This document shows, piece after piece, positions 7,370 through 9,416 of a stretch of 9,416 nt of DNA (positions are counted from its first letter, which is position 1; each line of letters opens with the position of its first letter). The notes under the pieces were generated by a model. The model had not been told where the DNA came from. It ran no database searches and saw nothing but the letters and a program-made list of their open reading frames with translations. Location of the stretch: contig JAEOSV010000138.1 of the NCBI GenBank assembly GCA_016840185.1, positions 1 to 9,416 of the forward strand, in the 5' to 3' direction. The translations under genes and the position numbers were made by a program. This stretch comes from Candidatus Hermodarchaeota archaeon (GTDB lineage Archaea > Asgardarchaeota > Hermodarchaeia > Hermodarchaeales > Hermodarchaeaceae).

Positions 7370-7607
7370 CAATACCGTGCATGCAGAACCAACCACCACT
7401 GATTTTGTATTTTTGAAACACTTCGCAACCAAAACATGAGCAACCTTTATCTTCAATTTCTTTGGCAGGTTTTTCCGAGGCCCCCCGTGCACAAAAGAGT
7501 GCATTGGGAGGTATCTTATTCAATTCATTGGGTTTGAAGGTGGGACATGGTCCGCAAAAACGTTTACAGATTTCTAGATTTTCTGGGGTATCTGGAACCT
7601 TTGACAT
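7356..7607 (-). CDS. DUF2769-like cysteine-rich protein (83 aa)
   Basis: Eight cysteines fall in two groups: C14-X3-C18-X2-C21 with C39, and C56-X-C58-X2-C61 with C75. Between and around them are signature strings VPDTPENLEICK, FCGPCPTF, ALFCARG, GCSC and SGGWFCMHG. This matches the pattern I know for DUF2769, a small archaeal family of unknown function. The two four-cysteine sets suggest binding of two metal ions or Fe-S clusters, or a redox role, but this is inference. The start at 7607 is chosen because GGAG lies eight bases upstream on the minus strand, and the family-like sequence begins here. A longer open frame to 7727 adds residues unlike the family and would run through the TATA-like box. 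It is convergent with the zinc-ribbon gene and divergent from the membrane-protein pair. Confidence 0.8.
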   Translation of the reverse strand: MSKVPDTPENLEICKRFCGPCPTFKPNELNKIPPNALFCARGASEKPAKEIEDKGCSCFGCEVFQKYKISGGWFCMHGIEGRK

Positions 7608-7615
7608 AAACAAAA

Positions 7616-7663
7616 CTCCAATTTGAAAAACTATTAGAGGGGTTTTGATATCGGTATTTAAGC
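7616..7663 (-). promoter_or_regulatory. Promoter and Shine-Dalgarno of the DUF2769-like gene
   Basis: On the minus strand GCTTAAATACC (7653-7663) is a TATA-like box. TGGAG (7616-7620) lies eight bases before the ATG at 7607. Transcription would start near 7632, giving a leader of ~25 bases. Confidence 0.5.
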
Positions 7664-7716
7664 AATTGTTTCTTCCCATCAACCATTGCAATTTCGCATC
7701 AGAATTTACCGTAAGG

Positions 7717-7757
7717 CATATAAACAAACTAAATTATGCGAAAACAACGAAGACCCC
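7717..7757 (+). promoter_or_regulatory. Possible promoter of the small membrane-protein pair
   Basis: CATATAAAC (7717-7725) is a TATA-like box whose centre is about 37 bases before the ATG at 7758, predicting a leader of around ten bases. No Shine-Dalgarno is visible. It lies back to back with the DUF2769-like promoter; the two boxes are about 60 bases apart. Confidence 0.35.
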
Positions 7758-8162
7758 ATGAGACATGCAATTTTCCTTGCAATCGTTTTTCTGACGAAGT
7801 TATTTGTGAGTTTACATTGCTTAGGCCAAATTACGAGTTTGTTGGTTTCTGTGACACAAACAAGCCCGCTGGTCTGGTCACCAGATGCAGTCCTACCCAT
7901 TCTCCTTTCCTGTATTTTTTCTCACCCCCGTTCGTCCCCTCCATTCGTAACTTCTGTGACTAATGACCTAGAGCCTGCTATCCAGTCGCAAAAATCTCCA
8001 GATGTTGTAAGTGGAGCATGTCTTCAGGGTCTTCACTCTTCCCCACAGCTTACAAGAATGAAAACCTTCGAAATATCTGATTTACTTTTTCATCTATTTC
8101 CAAAATCCTCTACTGATTCCCTTGACATTCACCGTCATGAAATTTCCATTGGTGGTGCATAA
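7758..8162 (+). CDS. Hypothetical small secreted or membrane protein (134 aa)
   Basis: The family is not recognised. The N-terminus MRHAIFLAIVFLTKLFVSL is a signal peptide or first membrane helix. A second hydrophobic patch (AVLPILLSCIF, 44-54) is followed by a Ser/Pro-rich, low-complexity stretch. The C-terminus has a short helix (FEISDLLFHLFP, 104-115) and a His-containing end. The ATG at 7758 is chosen because it begins the hydrophobic segment and lies just past the predicted transcription start; the frame is open further upstream only through weak starts. The stop is one base from the next ATG, suggesting co-translation with the four-helix membrane protein. The composition is less clearly protein-like than in neighbouring genes, so part of this frame may be non-coding. 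Confidence 0.45.
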   Translation: MRHAIFLAIVFLTKLFVSLHCLGQITSLLVSVTQTSPLVWSPDAVLPILLSCIFSHPRSSPPFVTSVTNDLEPAIQSQKSPDVVSGACLQGLHSSPQLTRMKTFEISDLLFHLFPKSSTDSLDIHRHEISIGGA

Positions 8163-8163
8163 G

Positions 8164-8646
8164 ATGTATTCGACTCTCAAAATCATTGTAGTATTCACTT
8201 TCATTATTCAAATTGTCATGGCGATTCAGATTTTTCGAAAACGCCGACGACATCATTCTAGCTCTACAAACAACCAGCCAGTGATAATTATCCTAAATCA
8301 AGCCTCCTCACCTTCTCAACAAGTCCAAAATGATGGCGTTTCAATACTACCGAATAAAACAATACAACAGGTTATCTCCACACACAACCAACACTCAAAT
8401 CAAGGCGCTCCAAAGCGTGTGCAGAAAAGCCTAATTCTTGGTACTATCTTTCTTCTTACGTTTCTTTTCATCAGTCATGTGCTCCGACCTTTCACTTTTG
8501 CTTGGATTCCAATCCTTCTTCCCATTCTAATGGTGATCCCTTTCCTGACCCTTCCCTCCTACCGTGATATGAAATCCTTTACGACTTTCTTTACTCTAGC
8601 ATTTGGAATTGGGCTTGGGGGCTTCTGTCTTTTCTTACTTCTTTAA
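8164..8646 (+). CDS. Hypothetical four-helix membrane protein (160 aa)
   Basis: The family is not recognised. The first membrane helix (~5-23) ends in a strongly basic patch FRKRRRHH, placing that side in the cytosol. A polar Gln/Ser/Asn-rich loop of ~60 residues (30-87) follows, then basic PKRVQK and three more membrane helices at about 88-107, 112-131 and 139-159, ending directly in leucines. The ATG at 8164 is chosen because it comes one base after the preceding stop (TAA-G-ATG). In-frame starts at 8122 and 8137 would overlap the upstream gene and prepend a charged, unlikely N-terminus. The two small membrane proteins are probably made together. No catalytic motif or transporter signature is visible. 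Confidence 0.65.
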   Translation: MYSTLKIIVVFTFIIQIVMAIQIFRKRRRHHSSSTNNQPVIIILNQASSPSQQVQNDGVSILPNKTIQQVISTHNQHSNQGAPKRVQKSLILGTIFLLTFLFISHVLRPFTFAWIPILLPILMVIPFLTLPSYRDMKSFTTFFTLAFGIGLGGFCLFLLL

Positions 8647-8670
8647 CAATTCACAATTCCAGAATTGTTA
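8644..8670. repeat. Perfect 9-bp inverted repeat over the stop codon
   Basis: TAACAATTC (8644-8652) and GAATTGTTA (8662-8670) are exact reverse complements around a nine-base loop. The first arm begins with the stop codon of the membrane-protein gene. The unit ACAATTC is also directly repeated at 8646-8652 and 8653-8659, allowing an alternative pairing. No T-run follows, so a classic archaeal terminator is not clear; an RNA 3'-end hairpin or protein-binding palindrome are alternatives. Confidence 0.45.
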
Positions 8671-8829
8671 TCTCCCCAAGTCAAAGAGGTGTCCTGCAAC
8701 TTGTTTTTAGTGATTGTGTTCTGGTTCTTTCGATAAGGTCGTTCATTTCTCCCAAATTGAGACCCCTCTCATCCATCAACTTCCCAAACTTCTTATGGCT
8801 CTGATGATAAACTACAATGAACAAAACCT

Positions 8830-8834
8830 GAGGG
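8830..8834 (+). promoter_or_regulatory. Shine-Dalgarno that decides the TTG start at 8841
   Basis: GAGGG ends six bases before TTG 8841. Its first base completes the in-frame stop TGA (8829-8831), so the frame cannot start further upstream. A GGAGG at 8873-8877 is 23 bases before the ATG at 8901, too far to serve it. Confidence 0.45.
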
Positions 8835-8840
8835 TTATAC

Positions 8841-9416
8841 TTGAGTACTAGTCGACTTGGTCGTGTGGCAAAGGAGGCTCTGCAGCTTATTCGTAAATTT
8901 ATGAGCCAAGGCGACTTCCAACGGGCTTCCGACGCCGCACTCAAAGCGGCCGAAGCCTTCAACGAAATGGCGAAGCATTCCTCTGGGTCTTCCTCAAAAC
9001 TTGCATATCGACGAGCCCGAACTCTTGTCGAAATCACCAAGGCTCTTCGAAAGGAAGAACCCCTGCCAATGCACCTTGTCGATGCCTTAGATAGTTTCTT
9101 CCCAGACGATGAAGATGCATCATTACCAGTCTTAGAAGAGGATCAAGCAGAACCAACCCCAGATGACTCCCAACCCGAAGAACTTGAACCGCCCATCGAA
9201 AAGGATTCGTCTTCAAAGGACGACAATGTTGTTGGCTTAGCTAGTCATCAGCTGCTCAATGGGATATCCATCGCCTGTACTCTTGTCGAGATGCTCGATA
9301 GAACAACACAGAGTATTCGAATTATGGTGCAAAACTTCACGGATGTCAAAACGGTCACAGTTGGCACTGAGTCATGCGACGTAAACCTCCTCGACCGGCT
9401 CATATCCAAAGCCAAA
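8841..9416 (+). CDS. Partial gene: MIT-like helical domain, acidic linker, start of a phospholipase-D-like domain
   Basis: The gene is open through the right edge, with 192 codons visible. Residues ~8-70 are helical (VAKEALQLIRKFMSQGDFQR, then LKAAEAFNEMA, then KLAYRRARTLVEITKALRK). The order and spacing resemble a three-helix MIT domain, although a TPR-like hairpin is possible. Residues ~73-128 are an acidic, Pro-rich linker. From ~132, HQLLNGISIACTLVEMLDRT, then SIRIMVQNFT and NLLDRLISKAK follow the layout that opens PLD-superfamily domains (helix, strand, helix leading to a second strand). The HKD active-site region lies beyond the window, so catalysis cannot be judged. The TTG start is supported by GAGGG six bases upstream and because the first helix begins before ATG 8901; GTG 8865 is another option. 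Its G+C content is visibly higher than that of the small membrane-protein genes to its left. It may act at membranes. Confidence 0.7.
   Translation, partial: MSTSRLGRVAKEALQLIRKFMSQGDFQRASDAALKAAEAFNEMAKHSSGSSSKLAYRRARTLVEITKALRKEEPLPMHLVDALDSFFPDDEDASLPVLEEDQAEPTPDDSQPEELEPPIEKDSSSKDDNVVGLASHQLLNGISIACTLVEMLDRTTQSIRIMVQNFTDVKTVTVGTESCDVNLLDRLISKAK

Noticed and set aside
7608..7727. N-terminal extension of the DUF2769-like protein
   Set aside because: The added 40 residues do not resemble the family, and the internal ATG at 7607 has a good Shine-Dalgarno; the extension crosses the promoter.
7865..7884. Palindrome TCTGGT-C-ACCAGA as an operator
   Set aside because: It is short and lies inside a putative coding frame far from any start; likely chance.
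7736..7963. Alternative plus-strand frame starting at ATG 7736
   Set aside because: Its translation is Cys/Pro/Arg-rich without hydrophobic or domain structure, and the ATG would lie before the predicted transcription start from the TATA-like box; the frame from 7758 leads into a coupled junction.
8681..9040. Minus-strand open frame opposite the start of the right-edge gene
   Set aside because: It overlaps the well-supported MIT/PLD-like gene; its upstream part is an Arg/Ser-rich shadow. The 31-codon tail opening at 8772 has no family signal and a weak GGGAAG only.
9034..9216. Minus-strand open frame within the acidic linker region
   Set aside because: Antisense shadow of the acidic, Asp/Glu-rich linker of the plus-strand gene; no independent start signal.
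1..9416. CRISPR arrays, tRNA or rRNA genes, insertion sequences
   Set aside because: No regularly spaced repeats, no cloverleaf-like or rRNA-like stretch and no transposase-like protein or terminal repeat pair were seen by eye.

Overview
The window looks archaeal and probably comes from an Asgard-type lineage. The base composition is moderately AT-rich. Genes are preceded by TATA-like boxes of the TTAAAAA type. Shine-Dalgarno motifs such as GGAGTG, AGGAG and TTGGAG occur alongside probable leaderless or coupled starts. The gene content is typical of archaea: a DUF2769-type cysteine-rich protein, a zinc-ribbon/winged-helix protein, and a very large secreted protein with prenyltransferase-like repeats. 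The Asgard assignment is an inference from gene style; no marker gene is present to prove it.

Layout. (1) Left edge to 457, minus strand: a possible gene start running off the window, and a 94-residue helical protein of unknown function. (2) 458-787: a divergent intergenic region with promoters facing both ways, a perfect A8/T8 inverted repeat and a doubtful 36-codon ORF. (3) 788-7325, plus strand: a compact cluster of four genes. They encode a cytosolic domain with a membrane hairpin; a small secreted protein with a C-terminal anchor; a 1452-residue surface protein (GATase1-like domain, alpha/alpha toroid repeats, beta-sandwich stalk, one membrane anchor); and a small zinc-ribbon/winged-helix protein. 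Genes 1/2 overlap (TGATG) and genes 3/4 are one base apart. (4) 7356-7607, minus strand: a DUF2769-like protein with eight cysteines, followed by a hairpin/T-tract terminator. (5) 7758-8646, plus strand, divergent from the previous gene: two small membrane proteins one base apart. (6) 8841 to the right edge, plus strand: the first 192 codons of a protein with a helical hairpin reminiscent of MIT domains, an acidic linker and the start of a phospholipase-D-like domain.

How the genes may work together. The four-gene cluster looks like a cell-surface module: two membrane or secreted partners, one giant glycosylatable ectodomain protein, and a small putative DNA-binding protein translated with it. 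No enzymatic motif survives inspection in the giant protein, so binding or scaffolding on the cell surface is the simplest reading. The right-edge protein recalls the eukaryotic ESCRT-associated protein MITD1 (MIT domain plus PLD-like domain). If this is an Asgard genome, it is the most interesting lead in the window, although only part of the gene is visible.
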